Below are positions 16,934 to 26,341 of a stretch of DNA of 64,000 nt, in pieces. Numbering within the stretch: the stretch's first letter is position 1; each line of letters starts with the position of its first letter. The stretch is from Alistipes finegoldii DSM 17242 (GTDB lineage: Bacteria > Bacteroidota > Bacteroidia > Bacteroidales > Rikenellaceae), in contig NC_018011.1 of NCBI RefSeq assembly GCF_000265365.1, positions 1,612,001 to 1,676,000 of the forward strand, given 5' to 3'. Made by a program: the position numbers and the translations under genes. The notes under the pieces are model-generated. The model was given only the letters and a program-made list of their open reading frames with translations, had not been told where the DNA came from and did not search any database.

Positions 16934-18253
16934 CTAGTACTTGTACCGAATCCACTTGTAAAGCTCCTTGAACGTCGGCTTTTTGCCGTACATGAAGATT
17001 CCCACGCGGTAGATCTTGGCCGCCAGCCACACCATCGCGGTAAACGAGGCGTAAAGGATCGCCAGCGAAAGGATCACCTCCCAGAGGGGAATGCCGTACG
17101 GAATACGCGCCATCATCACCACGGGCGAGGTGAAGGGGATCATCGAGAACCAGAAAGCCATCTGCGAATTGGGGTCGTTGATGACGGTTATCATCACCAG
17201 CAGGGCGAGGATGATCGGAATGGTGATCGGCGTCTGCAACTGCTGGGCGTCCTGAATGCTGTCCACGGCCGAACCCACGGCGGCGAACATCGCCGAGTAG
17301 AAGAGGTATCCGCCGAAGACGAACAGCAGCAGGTAGGCGAAGATGCGGAGGATATAGCCGAAATCGGTCACGGCGGCCATCACCTGCAGCATCTCCGGAT
17401 TCATGTCTATCGACGCCGCGGCGTCGGGAACCCCTTGCTGCATGGCCTGCACCCCGGCCAGCACGTCGGCCGGCATCATGTGTACCGCCACGGCCGCGCC
17501 GACGGCGCAGAGCACGCCCCAGATCAGCACCTGCACCACGGCCACCGAAGCCACGCCGAGTATCTTGCCCAGCATCAGGTCGAAGGGCCGCACCGACGAC
17601 ACCATCACCTCCAGCACGCGGCTGTTCTTCTCCTCGATGACCGACTGCATGACCATCGACCCGTAAATGAGCAGGAACATGTAGAGGATCATGCCCAGCA
17701 CGAACCCGACGCCGGTGGCGATGACCGACGACTTGGCCTGCGACTCCTCCTCCTGCGACTCGTCGTTGCGGAAGGTCTGCATGCCGACCGTGGTCTTCAC
17801 CTCCTGCAGAATCTGCGAGAGGTTCTCGATATTGTACGACTTGAGTTTTTCGGCCTCGATGATCTCTTCGAGCTGCCCCGTGATATTGCTCTCGACCGTC
17901 AGCGACGACGACGAATTGACGTAAAGCTTCACGTTGTTGGGGTTGGTGAGGATGTCCGAGCCGATATAGAGCACGCCGAACTTGTCGGTCAGCTCCTTAC
18001 GGGCCGCTTCGGTCGAGAGGTCCGTAGTCTGGAAGACCAGCTCTTCGCCGCTCTGCAGCTTCGGAGCGACCAGCCCGCTTTCGTCGATGACGGCGATCTG
18101 CTTCTCGTCGCCGCGCGAATACTTCATGATGAGCATCGGGGCGAACATCAGGCCGATCATCAGCAGGGGCATGAGCAGCGTGGTGATGATGAAGGATTTT
18201 TTGCGGACGCGCTCGTTGAATTCGCGCCCTATGATAATGCTGACTTGTGACAT
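16934..18253 (-). CDS. ABC-2 type exporter permease (NatB-like)
   Basis: 439 residues. TM1 is near residues 20-40 (SFIITTLLMPLLMIGLMFAP). A large extracytoplasmic region of about 130 residues follows, then five or so TM segments in the C-terminal half (for example VIATGVGFVLGMILYMFLLI and FAYLLLFVFGGYLFYSAMFA). This is the ABC2_membrane_3 / NatB layout. It starts 12 bases after the ATPase gene, so the two form one exporter. The family includes Na+ and drug exporters; the substrate cannot be told here. Confidence 0.88.
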   Translation of the reverse strand: MSQVSIIIGREFNERVRKKSFIITTLLMPLLMIGLMFAPMLIMKYSRGDEKQIAVIDESGLVAPKLQSGEELVFQTTDLSTEAARKELTDKFGVLYIGSDILTNPNNVKLYVNSSSSLTVESNITGQLEEIIEAEKLKSYNIENLSQILQEVKTTVGMQTFRNDESQEEESQAKSSVIATGVGFVLGMILYMFLLIYGSMVMQSVIEEKNSRVLEVMVSSVRPFDLMLGKILGVASVAVVQVLIWGVLCAVGAAVAVHMMPADVLAGVQAMQQGVPDAAASIDMNPEMLQVMAAVTDFGYILRIFAYLLLFVFGGYLFYSAMFAAVGSAVDSIQDAQQLQTPITIPIILALLVMITVINDPNSQMAFWFSMIPFTSPVVMMARIPYGIPLWEVILSLAILYASFTAMVWLAAKIYRVGIFMYGKKPTFKELYKWIRYKY

Positions 18254-18265
18254 GATCGTATCGTT

Positions 18266-19186
18266 TTAAAGGTTTCCGTTTACGGCGCGGATGAAAATAT
18301 CGTTCATCGAGGGAATGATCTCCTGAAACGAGCGCAGTTCGACGGCGTCGTTCACCGCGGCGATCACTCCGCGCACCTCTTCGTCGCGCTCGACGTGCAG
18401 TTTGAGCGAGGTGTAGACCGCCTGCGCCTGCGAGCCTTCCAGAATCTCGCAACGGCCGTCGACGGCATTGCGCAGCGCCTGTTCGTCGCCGCGGTAGAAC
18501 ACTTCGAAGATGTTGCTTCCATGACGGCGGCGAATGTCGTCCACACGGCCCGAAAGAATATTGCGAGACTTGTTTATCAGCGTGATATGGTCGCAGATCT
18601 CCTCGACGGACGACATGTTGTGCGTCGAGAAGATGATCGTCGCCCCCTTGTCGCGCAGCGCCAGTATCTCGTCCTTCAGCAGGTTGGCGTTGATCGGGTC
18701 GAAACCCGAAAAAGGCTCGTCGAAGATCAGCAGTTCGGGTTCGTGCAGCACCGTGACGATGAACTGCACTTTCTGGGCCATGCCCTTCGACAACTCCTCG
18801 ATCTTCTTGTCCCACCAGTCCTGAATGCCGAACTTCACGAACCACTGCTTGAGCCGTACGACGGCCTCGCGGCGCGAAAGGCCCTTCAGCCGGGCGAAGA
18901 AGACGGCCTGTTCGCCGACCTTCATCTTCTTGTAAAGTCCGCGCTCCTCAGGCAGGTAGCCGATGCGGTAAACATCCTCAGGCGAAATTTCGCGGCCGCC
19001 GAACATCACACGACCGCTGTCGGGCGCCGTAATGCGGTTGATGATGCGGATCAGGGTCGTCTTTCCGGCGCCGTTGGGACCGAGCAGGCCGTATACCGAA
19101 CCCTTGGGGATGGCAAGCGATACGTCGTCGAGGGCCTTGTGCCCGGCGTACTGCTTGGTGACATGTTCTACTGTAAGTAAATCCAT
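18266..19186 (-). CDS. ABC exporter ATP-binding protein (NatA-like)
   Basis: 306 residues. Walker A LLGPNGAGKTTLIRI near residue 35, signature LSKGMAQKVQF, Walker B ELLIFDEPFSGFDPIN, and H-loop FSTHNMSSVEE. The ~90-residue C-terminal extension after the core is typical of the NatA/CcmA-type exporters. It is the first gene of a two-gene operon with the permease and has a clear promoter in front. Confidence 0.92.
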   Translation of the reverse strand: MDLLTVEHVTKQYAGHKALDDVSLAIPKGSVYGLLGPNGAGKTTLIRIINRITAPDSGRVMFGGREISPEDVYRIGYLPEERGLYKKMKVGEQAVFFARLKGLSRREAVVRLKQWFVKFGIQDWWDKKIEELSKGMAQKVQFIVTVLHEPELLIFDEPFSGFDPINANLLKDEILALRDKGATIIFSTHNMSSVEEICDHITLINKSRNILSGRVDDIRRRHGSNIFEVFYRGDEQALRNAVDGRCEILEGSQAQAVYTSLKLHVERDEEVRGVIAAVNDAVELRSFQEIIPSMNDIFIRAVNGNL

Positions 19187-19222
19187 AGTCGCTGCGAGTT
19201 ATTTTTGGGGTTTGTTCAGCGA

Positions 19223-19252
19223 CAAATATAACAACAATTTTTGAATATCAAA
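19223..19252 (-). promoter_or_regulatory. Promoter of the ABC exporter operon
   Basis: Minus strand: -33 TTTG (19249-19252), 18-base spacer, -7 TATATTTG (19223-19230), about 37 bases before the start codon. Confidence 0.6.
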
Positions 19253-19365
19253 AAATATTTATCGTTTTTCGATAATTCACATCCGCCGCATACCCGCCCG
19301 CCACAAGGCGGCGGACCGGAGAGACCGGCCAGCCCCTCTGTAAAAGAAATCCCTAAAATCCCTAT

Positions 19366-19397
19366 AAAAAAGGCGGCCGGGAGTCCCGGCCGCCTTC
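19366..19397 (-). terminator. Intrinsic terminator of the M13 peptidase gene
   Basis: A 13-bp stem (AAGGCGGCCGGGA, 19371-19383, with 19385-19397) followed on the minus strand by a T tract ending in TTTTTATA. Confidence 0.8.
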
Positions 19398-19431
19398 GAT
19401 CGCAGGATGTTTCATCCCGCCGGACGATACC

Positions 19432-21462
19432 CTACCAGACGATCACACGCTCCTGTTCGGGCATGAACATGGCCCCGTCGGTAATGTCGAACGCATCGTA
19501 GAACGTCTGCAGGTTGCGCAGCGTGGCGTTCACGCGCCACTTGCCCAGCGAGTGCACGTCGATCTTGGTGAGACGGGCGATCTCCTCGTCGCGGATGTTC
19601 TGTGCCCACAAGGCCGCATAGGCCAGATAGAAACGCTGGTCGGCCGTGAAGTTGTCGATCGGCGCAGGCTCCGCGCCGTTCAGCGAGTTGTGGAACGCCG
19701 TGTACGCCACGCGCAGGCCGCCCTGATCGGCGATGTTCTCGCCCAGACTGAGCGAACCGTTGGCCATGACGGCAGGCTGGCCCTCCTTGGCGGGCAGCAC
19801 CTCGATCGCATCGAACTGTTTCACGAGAATATCGGTCTTGGCCTTGAACGCCTCGGCATCCGCCTCGGTCCACCAGTTGTTCATGTTGCCGTCCTTGTCG
19901 AAGTTGCGGCCCTGATCGTCGAATCCGTGGGTCATCTCGTGGCCGATCACCACGCCGATGGCACCGTAATTCACCGCGTCGTCGGCGTCGGGGTTGTAGA
20001 ACGGCGGCTGGAGAATGGCGGCCGGGAAGCAGATCTCGTTGGTCGTGGGGTTGTAGTAGGCGTTCACCGTCTGGGGCGACATGTGCCACTTCTCCTTATC
20101 CACGGGCTTGCCGAGTTCCGAGATATTGTCGGCCGTATACCAGCGGTTGGCATTGACGATGTTCTCCCAATAGCTCTTCGAGGGGTCGATCTCCAGCGTC
20201 GAATAGTCCTTCCACTTGTCGGGATAGCCGATCTTCACCGTAAAGGCGGCCAGCTTCTCCTGCGCCTTGGCCTTGGTGGCGTCCGACATCCAGTCGAGCG
20301 CCGCGATGTGCTGGCCGAGCGCCGTCTGCAGGTTCTTCACCAGCGTCAGCATGCGCTCCTTGTCCTTGGCGGGGAAGTATTTGGCGACGTACATCTCGCC
20401 GACAGCCTCCGACAACGTGCCGTTGGGCACCGACATCGCGCGCTTCCAGCGGGGTTTCATCTCCTGCTGGCCCGACATCACCTTGCCGTAGAAGTCGAAC
20501 GACGCCTGCTGGAAGTCGTCGCTCAGGTAGGGTGCCGCAGCGTCGATATACTGCGCCGCGAGGTAGTAGCGGATATCCTCCAGCGGGGCGTTTTTCAGCA
20601 GGTCGTTGGCGTTGGCGACGGCCGACGGCGTGGTGACGATGATCGTCTCGAAGTCGCCGATGCCCATAGCCTTATAGTAGGCCTCCCAGTCTACGGCGTC
20701 GTAAATCTTCTCGAAATCGGCCTTCGCCGTGGGGTTGTACTGCGCGGGAATGTTGCGCAGCTCGACGTTCGACCACGACTTCTCGGCCAGCTTCATCTCG
20801 ACGTTCATCACGCCGGCGACCGCCTTTTCGACGTCGGCTTCGGGAATGCCCGCAAAACGGAATATCCTGCCCAGATACTCCTTGTAGCCCTTGCGGATAT
20901 GCTCGTTCTCAGGATCGAGGTAGTAGTCGCGGTTGCCCATCGTCAGCCCCGACTGCGAGATATAGAGGGCGTTGATGTCGCTGTTCATCAGATCGGCCTG
21001 CACGCCCACGCCGAAGAACGGATTGGCTACCGTCGTGTGGAGTTTGGCCACGATGCCGGTCAGCTGTCCGCGGTCCTCGACGGAGAGGATCTCCCCGACG
21101 GCGCTCTTCAGCGGCGCGGCGCCCTCGGCGTTCAGGCGCGTAGAATCGAGACCCATCTTGTAGAGGTCCGAAATCTTCTGCTCGACGCTTCCCGGTGCGG
21201 CGCTGATCTTGGTCATCTCCGAGAAAAGCTCGTTGATGCGCTTCTCGTTGTTGTCGCGCAGCACGTCGAACGAGCCGTAACGCGAATATTCGGGCTTCAG
21301 CGGGTTGTTCTTCTGCCATCCGCCCGTGGCGTACTGGTAAAAATCGGCGTCGGGAGCGACCGAAAGGTCGAAATTGGCCATGTCGATAGCCGGCGTCTTG
21401 GATGTATTCTGACAACTTGCCATACAAGCTACTGTTGCTGCAAAAATGAAAATCTTTTTCAT
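19432..21462 (-). CDS. M13-family zinc metallopeptidase, lipoprotein
   Basis: 676 residues, normal for neprilysin/PepO-like enzymes. A lipoprotein signal ends at MASC (Cys17). The N-terminal M13 domain begins NFDLSVAPDADFYQYATGGW. The catalytic domain has VIGHEMTHGFDDQGRNFD (HExxH), then GENIADQGGLRVAY with the third zinc ligand Glu and the conserved Asp. It should degrade peptides in the periplasm or on the surface. It is flanked by pgk upstream and its own terminator downstream; an 83-base gap separates it from pgk, so co-transcription is possible. Confidence 0.92.
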   Translation of the reverse strand: MKKIFIFAATVACMASCQNTSKTPAIDMANFDLSVAPDADFYQYATGGWQKNNPLKPEYSRYGSFDVLRDNNEKRINELFSEMTKISAAPGSVEQKISDLYKMGLDSTRLNAEGAAPLKSAVGEILSVEDRGQLTGIVAKLHTTVANPFFGVGVQADLMNSDINALYISQSGLTMGNRDYYLDPENEHIRKGYKEYLGRIFRFAGIPEADVEKAVAGVMNVEMKLAEKSWSNVELRNIPAQYNPTAKADFEKIYDAVDWEAYYKAMGIGDFETIIVTTPSAVANANDLLKNAPLEDIRYYLAAQYIDAAAPYLSDDFQQASFDFYGKVMSGQQEMKPRWKRAMSVPNGTLSEAVGEMYVAKYFPAKDKERMLTLVKNLQTALGQHIAALDWMSDATKAKAQEKLAAFTVKIGYPDKWKDYSTLEIDPSKSYWENIVNANRWYTADNISELGKPVDKEKWHMSPQTVNAYYNPTTNEICFPAAILQPPFYNPDADDAVNYGAIGVVIGHEMTHGFDDQGRNFDKDGNMNNWWTEADAEAFKAKTDILVKQFDAIEVLPAKEGQPAVMANGSLSLGENIADQGGLRVAYTAFHNSLNGAEPAPIDNFTADQRFYLAYAALWAQNIRDEEIARLTKIDVHSLGKWRVNATLRNLQTFYDAFDITDGAMFMPEQERVIVW

Positions 21463-21545
21463 AGGTTCGGGTTTTTAGTGACGACAGGGGTGTCCGTACT
21501 TGCCGGAGCACCCCTGTCTGTTCGTATCTCGTTCGGAAGCCCGGC

Positions 21546-22808
21546 TTATTTGCGGATGGCCGCAACGCCCGGAAGCTCCTTGCCCTCCATGTACTCCAGC
21601 AGGGCGCCGCCGCCCGTCGAGACATAGGAAACCTTGTCGGCCAGTCCGAACTTGTTGATGCAGGCTACCGAGTCGCCGCCGCCGATGAGCGAGTAGGCGC
21701 CCTTCGAAGTGGCTTCGGCGATCGCTTCGGCCACGGCGCGCGAACCGGTCGCGAATTTGTCGATCTCGAACACGCCCACAGGACCGTTCCAGAGGATCGT
21801 CTTGCACTTGAGAATCTCCTCGCGGAAGACCTTCTTGCCCTCGTCGGCGATGTCCACGCCTTCCCAGCCGTCGGGAATGTTGTTGGCCGGAGCGACGTTC
21901 GTATTGGCGTCGGCCGAGAATGCGTCGGCGATCAGCGCGTCGGGCGACATCACGACCTTCACGCCCTTCTCCTTGGCCTTGGCCAGAATGTCGAGCGCCG
22001 TCTGGAACTGATCCGGCTCGCAGATCGAGTTGCCGACCTTGCCGCCCTCCGCAGCCGCGAAGGTATAGGTCATACCGCCGCCCAGCACCAGCACGTCGAC
22101 CTTTTCGAGCAGATTCTCGATGATGGTGATCTTGGTCGAAACCTTCGAACCGCCCAGAATGGCGCAGAACGGACGCTCCGGATTGAGCATGATGCCGTCG
22201 ATGGCCTTCAGCTCGTTCTCCATCACGTAGCCGAACATCTTGTCGTTGGGGAAATAGTCGGCGATCAGGGCCGTCGAGGCGTGTGCGCGGTGCGCCGTGC
22301 CGAACGCGTCGTTGATGTAGCAGTCGGCATACGATGCGAGCTTCTTGACGAACTCCTTCTGCGGACCCTCCTTCAGCGCCTTCTTGGCGGCCTTCTTCTC
22401 CTCGTCGGTGGCGTCTTCGGCCAGACCGCGGGGCTTGCCCTCCTCCTCGGCGTAGAAACGCAGGTTCTCCAGCAGCATCACCTCGCCGGGCTTGAGGTTC
22501 TTGGCCATCTCGGCGGCCTTCTCGCCCATGCAGTCGCCGGCGAACATCACCTTCACGCCCAGACGCTTCTCGATGGCGGGAACGATCTGCTCCAGCGAGA
22601 ACTTGGGATCGGGATTCTTCTTGGGACGTCCCAGATGCGACATCAGGATCACCGAACCGCCCTTTTCGAGCACTTTCTTGATCGTGGGGATCGCCGCACG
22701 GATACGGGTGTCGTCCGTCACCTCGCCCTTTTCGTTGAGGGGCACATTGAAATCCACGCGGATGATTGCGCGCTTGCCTTTGAAATCGTAATTGTCGATT
22801 GCGAACAT
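21546..22808 (-). CDS. pgk: Phosphoglycerate kinase
   Basis: 420 residues from the ATG at 22808 (MFAIDNYDFKGKRAIIRVDF). It is the ATP-forming glycolytic enzyme. The N-terminal substrate signature is RVDFNVPLNEKG, with HLGRPKKN following. The C-terminal nucleotide-binding part has GGSKVSTKI, LWNGPVGVFEIDKF and SLIGGGDSVACINKFG. Reading upstream in frame adds 20 residues not found in the family, so the internal start is used. A -7 element lies about 58 bases before it. Confidence 0.95.
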   Translation of the reverse strand: MFAIDNYDFKGKRAIIRVDFNVPLNEKGEVTDDTRIRAAIPTIKKVLEKGGSVILMSHLGRPKKNPDPKFSLEQIVPAIEKRLGVKVMFAGDCMGEKAAEMAKNLKPGEVMLLENLRFYAEEEGKPRGLAEDATDEEKKAAKKALKEGPQKEFVKKLASYADCYINDAFGTAHRAHASTALIADYFPNDKMFGYVMENELKAIDGIMLNPERPFCAILGGSKVSTKITIIENLLEKVDVLVLGGGMTYTFAAAEGGKVGNSICEPDQFQTALDILAKAKEKGVKVVMSPDALIADAFSADANTNVAPANNIPDGWEGVDIADEGKKVFREEILKCKTILWNGPVGVFEIDKFATGSRAVAEAIAEATSKGAYSLIGGGDSVACINKFGLADKVSYVSTGGGALLEYMEGKELPGVAAIRK

Positions 22809-22865
22809 AGCTCTTTGATTTTGAATTATTTTGATGAATTGATCTTTCAGTTCCTTATTCCGGGG

Positions 22866-22873
22866 CAAATTTA
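22866..22873 (-). promoter_or_regulatory. -7 promoter element of pgk
   Basis: Minus strand TAAATTTG at 22866-22873, a match to TAnnTTTG. The -33 element is not clear. The mobile element was inserted just upstream of this promoter. Confidence 0.45.
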
Positions 22874-22892
22874 TGAAAAATCTCTGGAATAA

Positions 22893-22906
22893 CCTCGAAA
22901 AACGGG
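22893..22906 (+). repeat. Candidate left attachment repeat
   Basis: CCTCGAAAAACGGG here and CCTCAAAAACGGG at 33371-33383 share CCTC and AAAAACGGG with one extra base. It is weak evidence, but the placement is right for att sites. Confidence 0.35.
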
Positions 22907-23114
22907 AGAAATGACGCTAAACGACTTAATATCAGAGTTGCTACGGTGTCAAATGATGACAAGCCGAAAAATCGGAAAACGCAAAGAAAAGCGGATTTAA
23001 GAAGAAGAATGGTTTGCAAATCATTACCCGTGAAAGAGTAAGATTTAACATATGAGAGATGCTATTGCACCGTTTGTCACCGATTTGCGTATCAAGGTCT
23101 AACTCGTTGATATT

Positions 23115-23122
23115 TAACTTTG
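23115..23122 (+). promoter_or_regulatory. -7 promoter element of the integrase gene
   Basis: TAACTTTG, 18 bases before the integrase ATG at 23140, giving a very short leader. No well-spaced TTTG -33 element is seen. The 22907-23114 stretch before it holds no gene that I can support. Confidence 0.45.
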
Positions 23123-23139
23123 CAAACAAAAAAACGAGT

Positions 23140-24360
23140 ATGGCAAGAAGTACATTCAAAGTGCTGTTCTACGTGAACGGCAGCAAGGAGAAAGACGGTA
23201 TTGTCCCCATCATGGGACGAGTGACAATCAACGGTACTGTGGCGCAGTTCAGTTGCAAGCAGACCATCCCGAAAACCCTTTGGGATGCGAAAGGCAACCG
23301 AGCCAAAGGCAAGAGCGCCGAAGCACGGAACATCAATCTGGCATTGGACAACATCAAGGCGCAAATCATCAAGCACTATCAGCGCATATCCGACCGAGAG
23401 GCATACGTAACGGCTGAAATGGTGCGCAATGCCTACCAAGGGGTAGGAAGCGAGTATGAGACACTGATAAAGGCTTTTGACAAGGATTGCGCCAACTTCC
23501 TGAAACGTGTCGGCAAAGACCGCAGCATCGGCACATACAAGGTCATGGTAAGGGCAAGGAACTATGTCGCAGCCTTTATCAAGTCATTCTACAGACGGAC
23601 GGATATGTCCATGCTGGAACTTACACCCGACTTCATCAAGGAGTTTGCGGCTTATCTTACGGCTGAACGGGGACTGAAAAACGCCACCATCTGGCTGAAC
23701 TGCATGTGGCTGAAAGGCGTGGTCATGCGTGCGCACTATAACGGACTGATACCGAGAAATCCGTTTGCGCAGTTCCATATCAGCCCGAATGTTAAGGAAC
23801 GGGAATATCTGACAGAGGACGAAATCAAAAGAATCATGGCGCACGAGTTTGACAACCCCACCCTCGCATTGGTGCGAGACCTGTTCATTTTCGCCTGCTT
23901 CACCGCCTTGTCTTTCGTGGATATGAAAGAACTCACAACGGATGAAATAGTGGAGGTGAACGGTGAGAAATGGATATTGTCGAAACGGCACAAGACAAAT
24001 GTCCCGTTCCAAGTGAAGCTGCTGGATATTCCCTTGCAGATAATCGAACGGTACAAGTATCTGTCGGAAGACAAGCTGGTTTTCGGAAAAATCAACTATT
24101 GGACGATGTGCAAACAGCTGAAAAAGGTAATGGCGGAATGCGGAATAGAGAAGCAAATCTCCTACCATTGTGCACGTCATACGTTTGGGACACTGGCTCT
24201 TAGCAAGGGGATGCCCATTGAAAGCGTGAGCCGTGTTTTGGGACACACGAACATTGTCACGACTCAAATCTATGCGAAGATAACCACACAGAAACTTGAC
24301 AATGACCTGACGATGTTCGGCAACAAGCTGAACGCATCGTTCGGAAGTGTAACCCCATAA
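23140..24360 (+). CDS. Tyrosine recombinase / integrase of the mobile element
   Basis: 406 residues from the ATG at 23140; upstream codons in frame are not conserved-looking. There is an N-terminal arm-binding segment, a SAM-like core-binding domain (about 105-205) and a catalytic domain (about 220-390). Box II is intact: HCAR (His343, Arg346), LGHTNI (His369) and the nucleophile Tyr378 in TTQIYAKI. In box I the usual Arg is replaced: ACFTALSFVDMKEL has Ser258 there. A Ser at this place is known from the CTnDOT integrase, so the protein is probably active. It integrates and excises the element. Confidence 0.93.
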   Translation: MARSTFKVLFYVNGSKEKDGIVPIMGRVTINGTVAQFSCKQTIPKTLWDAKGNRAKGKSAEARNINLALDNIKAQIIKHYQRISDREAYVTAEMVRNAYQGVGSEYETLIKAFDKDCANFLKRVGKDRSIGTYKVMVRARNYVAAFIKSFYRRTDMSMLELTPDFIKEFAAYLTAERGLKNATIWLNCMWLKGVVMRAHYNGLIPRNPFAQFHISPNVKEREYLTEDEIKRIMAHEFDNPTLALVRDLFIFACFTALSFVDMKELTTDEIVEVNGEKWILSKRHKTNVPFQVKLLDIPLQIIERYKYLSEDKLVFGKINYWTMCKQLKKVMAECGIEKQISYHCARHTFGTLALSKGMPIESVSRVLGHTNIVTTQIYAKITTQKLDNDLTMFGNKLNASFGSVTP

Positions 24361-24372
24361 CCAAGCATAGCC

Positions 24373-24756
24373 ATGAAACGAAGCATCATCACAACGGACG
24401 GCAACGGCAACATCACCTTGCCGACCGATATAGGCGCAACCGCCATGAACGAATGGGAACTTTGCGACCTGTTCGGAGTAACCGCCCCGACATTCCGTGC
24501 TGGGGTAAAGGCTCTTTGCAAGAACGGAGTTTTAAGGGAATACGGAACAAGGCGAAACATACGGGTATCCGATAATTGCTGTATGGAGGTTTACAACCTT
24601 GAAGCGATAGTTGCCCTCGCTTTCCATATCGGCACATTCGGAGCGGAAAGGGTACGCAATGCCGTTCTTGAAAGACTGTACCTGCGAAAAGAGAAAACAA
24701 GCATCTTCTTCTCGCTGAATACCAACAGTATATCCAAATCCGAATACTTCTCGTAG
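24373..24756 (+). CDS. Small mobile-element protein with probable helix-turn-helix
   Basis: 127 residues, 12 bases after the integrase gene. The segment MNEWELCDLFGVTAPTFRAG, then VKALCKNGVLREYG, reads like a DNA-binding helix-turn-helix with a wing. I recall similar small proteins next to integrases or mobilization genes in Bacteroides elements but know no assigned function. An excisionase or regulator role is possible from position. A terminator follows about 80 bases later. Confidence 0.6.
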   Translation: MKRSIITTDGNGNITLPTDIGATAMNEWELCDLFGVTAPTFRAGVKALCKNGVLREYGTRRNIRVSDNCCMEVYNLEAIVALAFHIGTFGAERVRNAVLERLYLRKEKTSIFFSLNTNSISKSEYFS

Positions 24757-24837
24757 CTGAATGCCTGACATAATTCACTCGGTAAGTCAGTAATTCATTA
24801 AGTCAGTACGACAGAACGACAGACGCTCTGGTTTTTT

Positions 24838-24880
24838 CTCCCGAAAAGCGTAATCCGACATTCGCTTTTCGGGAGTTTTT
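24838..24880 (+). terminator. Intrinsic terminator after the integrase operon
   Basis: A 13-bp stem CTCCCGAAAAGCG (24838-24850) with 24863-24875, a 12-base loop, then TTTTT (24876-24880). GTTTTTT just before the stem may allow function on the minus strand too. Confidence 0.85.
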
Positions 24881-24990
24881 CCGTTTGCACAACCCGTTTC
24901 CTGTCCCAAACCATTGAAAGTTTTTGTTTCGGGGGCTATTTGTCACCATTCTGCCGTGTTTTGCATAACAACCTATCCGATAATTGATTA

Positions 24991-24998
24991 TATTTTTG
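24991..24998 (+). promoter_or_regulatory. -7 promoter element of the replication/mobilization genes
   Basis: TATTTTTG matches TAnnTTTG and lies about 36 bases before the helicase ATG at 25034. Confidence 0.4.
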
Positions 24999-25033
24999 CA
25001 GCTGGTAATTTTCAAACTTAAAACCATTTGATT

Positions 25034-26275
25034 ATGTCAGCTATCGAACAACAGGACAGCCACAGACCGCCATCGGATGGCGGCATGGCAAAGGAAGAAT
25101 TTATCCGTGTCGGGACAACGCTCTACAAGATTGTGGAGCAACCGAGACTGAACGGAGGGTATGTGAAGAAACGCATCGCATGGAACAACGAGACCCTGCG
25201 ACAGGATTACGGCAAGGATTACATCGGCAGCGTTCCCAAGTATGACGGCTTCTGCACCGTACCCGAACACATCGGCTACCGTTCCGTGGTCGGCAAGTTC
25301 CTTAACCTTTACGAACCGATAGACCACCGACCGCAGGAGGGCGATTTATCGCATATCCAATCTTTGGTACGGCACATCTTCGGGGAACAATACGAGTTGG
25401 GGATGGACTATCCGCAACTGCTCTACCTGCAACCGATTCAGAAGTTGCCTATCCTGCTGTTGGTGTCGGAAGAACGCAACACGGGCAAAAGCACCTTCCT
25501 GAACTTTCTGAAAGCCCTTTTTCAGAACAATGTGACTTTCAACACCAACGAGGATTTCCGCAGCCAGTTCAATTCCGACTGGGCTGGCAAGTTGCTTATC
25601 GTGGTGGATGAGGTGCTTCTCAACCGCAGGGAGGACAGCGAGCGGTTGAAGAACCTCAGCACCACACTTTCCTATAAGGTGGAAGCCAAAGGCAAAGACC
25701 GTGACGAGATTGCGTTCTTCGCCAAATTCGTGCTGTGTTCCAACAACGAGTACCTGCCCGTAATCATAGACGCAGGGGAAACACGCTATTGGGTGCGCAA
25801 GATAGACCGCTTGCAGTCCGATGATACCGACTTCCTGCAAAAGCTGAAAGCGGAGATACCCGCCTTTCTCCATTTCCTGCAACACAGAAAACTGTTCACC
25901 GAAAAGGAAAGCCGGATGTGGTTCAACCCCACATTGCTGCATACAGAAGCCTTGCAGAAGATTATCCGCAGCAACCGTAACCGGTTGGAGATAGAGATGC
26001 ACGAACTTGTCCTTGACATCATGGACAGTGTCGGCACGGATACATTCTCTTTCTGTTACAGCGACATTCTTCTTTTGCTGGTACACTCACAGGTAAAGGT
26101 GGAGAAACACCAAGTCCGAAAAGTGTTGCAGGAATGTTGGAAACTGACCCCTGCGCCAAACGGACTGACTTATACCACCTACCAGTTCAACTGCAATCGG
26201 GAGTGTCGGTATGAGCCGATAAGGAGAGTGGGACGCTTCTACACCGTCACAAGGGAGCAACTTGAATCCCTGTAA
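25034..26275 (+). CDS. SF3-like helicase / primase-helicase protein of the element
   Basis: 413 residues from the ATG at 25034. The P-loop ATPase core shows Walker A SEERNTGKSTFLNFL (near residue 150), Walker B KLLIVVDEV and a polar sensor region FVLCSNNEYLPV. This is the pattern of virus/plasmid-type superfamily 3 helicases and the DUF5906-like proteins of Bacteroides elements. It should unwind element DNA at a replication origin, probably with the primase encoded next. The repeat-rich gap between the two genes is a fitting binding site. Confidence 0.78.
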   Translation: MSAIEQQDSHRPPSDGGMAKEEFIRVGTTLYKIVEQPRLNGGYVKKRIAWNNETLRQDYGKDYIGSVPKYDGFCTVPEHIGYRSVVGKFLNLYEPIDHRPQEGDLSHIQSLVRHIFGEQYELGMDYPQLLYLQPIQKLPILLLVSEERNTGKSTFLNFLKALFQNNVTFNTNEDFRSQFNSDWAGKLLIVVDEVLLNRREDSERLKNLSTTLSYKVEAKGKDRDEIAFFAKFVLCSNNEYLPVIIDAGETRYWVRKIDRLQSDDTDFLQKLKAEIPAFLHFLQHRKLFTEKESRMWFNPTLLHTEALQKIIRSNRNRLEIEMHELVLDIMDSVGTDTFSFCYSDILLLLVHSQVKVEKHQVRKVLQECWKLTPAPNGLTYTTYQFNCNRECRYEPIRRVGRFYTVTREQLESL

Positions 26276-26341
26276 TATTATCATTTTTCTGTTGAATTGT
26301 TGAATATGGGTATAAATACACTGACAATAAACGATATACAT

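Noticed and set aside
22951..22958. AAATGATG shared with 33476-33483 as attachment core
   Set aside because: Only eight bases; expected by chance in stretches of this length. The CCTC/AAAAACGGG pair is somewhat better.
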